NCBI GenBank assembly: GCA_030427485.1
Contig: JAUICG010000001.1
Location: forward strand, 124,001-188,000
DNA: 64,000 bases
Direction of reading: 5' to 3'
Source: Gammaproteobacteria bacterium
GTDB taxonomy: Bacteria > Pseudomonadota > Gammaproteobacteria > Pseudomonadales > Halieaceae
The notes beneath the pieces were generated by a model. It searched no databases. It saw only the letters and a program-made list of their open reading frames with translations, and had not been told where the DNA came from. Position numbers and translations under genes: made by a program. Shown here piece after piece: positions 63,405-64,000 of this stretch. Each line of letters begins with the position of its first letter. Within the stretch, counting starts at the first letter, position 1.

Positions 63405-64000
63405 TCAGCGATTGCTCAGCAGCAATGCCTCCACCAGTGCTTTTTGCGCATGCAGGCGATTCTCGGCTTCATCCCAGATCACCGTATCGGGAGCATCCAT
63501 CAGTTGCGCGCTGATCTCCTCACCGCGGTGCGCCGGCAGGCAGTGCATGTACAGCGCGTCACTGGCGGCCAGGCTCATCAGCTCGCTGTTGACCTGGTAG
63601 GGCTTGAACAGCCTGGCGCGTTCCAGTTGCTCCTCCTCCTGGCCCATGGATGCCCAGACATCGGTAACCAGCAGGTCGGCGCCACTGGCGGCTACCGACG
63701 GGTCGTGCTCGATGCGCACGCGCTCCCGGTTCGCCTTGAGGAGCTCGCTGTTCGGCTCGAAACCCGGCGGGCAGGCAATACGCAACTCAAAGTCAAACTG
63801 TCGGGCCGCGTTGATATAGGACTGGCACATATTATTGCCGTCCCCCACCCAGCACACGCTCTTGCCGGCGATACTGCCGCGGTGTTCAAACCAGGTCTGC
63901 ATGTCCGCGAGCAATTGGCAGGGGTGGTAGTCGTCGGTCAGTGCGTTTACCACGGGTACCGATGAGTTTGCCGCAAAACGCTGCGCGATATCGTGGCCGA
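63405..64000 (-). CDS. argF: Ornithine carbamoyltransferase, C-terminal part
   Basis: Partial gene cut by the right edge (about 198 codons visible, 3' end complete). It makes citrulline from ornithine and carbamoyl phosphate in arginine synthesis. Visible blocks are [17 protein letters not shown], the WVGDGNNMC ornithine-site strand, [11 protein letters not shown] and [12 protein letters not shown] (the HCLP active-site loop). The frame stays open to the edge with N-terminal-side sequence consistent with the family. Confidence 0.94.
   Translation of the reverse strand, partial: GHDIAQRFAANSSVPVVNALTDDYHPCQLLADMQTWFEHRGSIAGKSVCWVGDGNNMCQSYINAARQFDFELRIACPPGFEPNSELLKANRERVRIEHDPSVAASGADLLVTDVWASMGQEEEQLERARLFKPYQVNSELMSLAASDALYMHCLPAHRGEEISAQLMDAPDTVIWDEAENRLHAQKALVEALLLSNR

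Noticed and set aside
1..64000. CRISPR array, insertion sequence or prophage
   Set aside because: No regularly spaced repeats, transposase, integrase or phage structural genes were seen on either strand.

Overview
The window looks like chromosomal DNA of a free-living gammaproteobacterium, probably a marine, PHA-storing, Pseudomonas-related lineage such as Halieaceae. The lineage is inferred from gene content: PhaD plus two phasins, Pseudomonas-style NrdA with two ATP-cones and NrdB with a long N-terminal extension, several luciferase-like (LLM) oxidoreductases, PilU, Hsp33 and a type II secretion system (T2SS). No species can be named from sequence alone. Most of the window is GC-rich and densely coding. 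I saw no insertion sequence, prophage or CRISPR array.

Region 1 (1-9 kb): pilU faces a minus-strand cluster that runs MoxR ATPase > VWA protein > membrane zinc-ribbon peptide > DUF1631 protein > PilZ protein > LLM oxidoreductase. moaA follows. Region 2 (9-27.4 kb) holds housekeeping and metabolism: an SLC13 transporter, a peroxiredoxin, a methyltransferase, phaD with two phasins (PHA granule control), pckA, hslO (Hsp33), an LLM-thiolase pair, an AraC regulator divergent from a diiron ferritin-like protein, rpsT, a TetR regulator, a PTP-type phosphatase, a small secreted Cys protein, an acyltransferase and dinG.

Region 3 (27.7-51.3 kb) is the most distinctive. It encodes eleven T2SS components in a rotated order, gspI-J-K-L-M-C-D and then gspE-F-G-H. 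The two halves are separated by about 13 kb holding an NTF2-like lipoprotein, a large secreted protein with its own promoter and terminator, a calcium-repeat lipoprotein, a parvulin PPIase, a Wzt/Wzm polysaccharide ABC exporter and four glycosyltransferases. A coiled-coil GT2 and a secreted alpha/beta-hydrolase-like protein lie just beyond, on the minus strand. My reading, which is inference, is a cell-surface locus in which protein secretion and surface-glycan export are encoded together, with candidate substrates built in.

Region 4 (54-64 kb): tRNA-Gly(CCC), a YqcC-family protein, a secreted beta-helix protein, a HAD phosphatase, a P-loop kinase-like protein, a third LLM enzyme, a small conserved-looking peptide, nrdB and nrdA (class Ia ribonucleotide reductase, with DnaA-box and NrdR-like sites upstream), and the 3' part of argF running off the end.

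Both window edges cut genes: a minus-strand gene at 1-97 and argF at 63405-64000.
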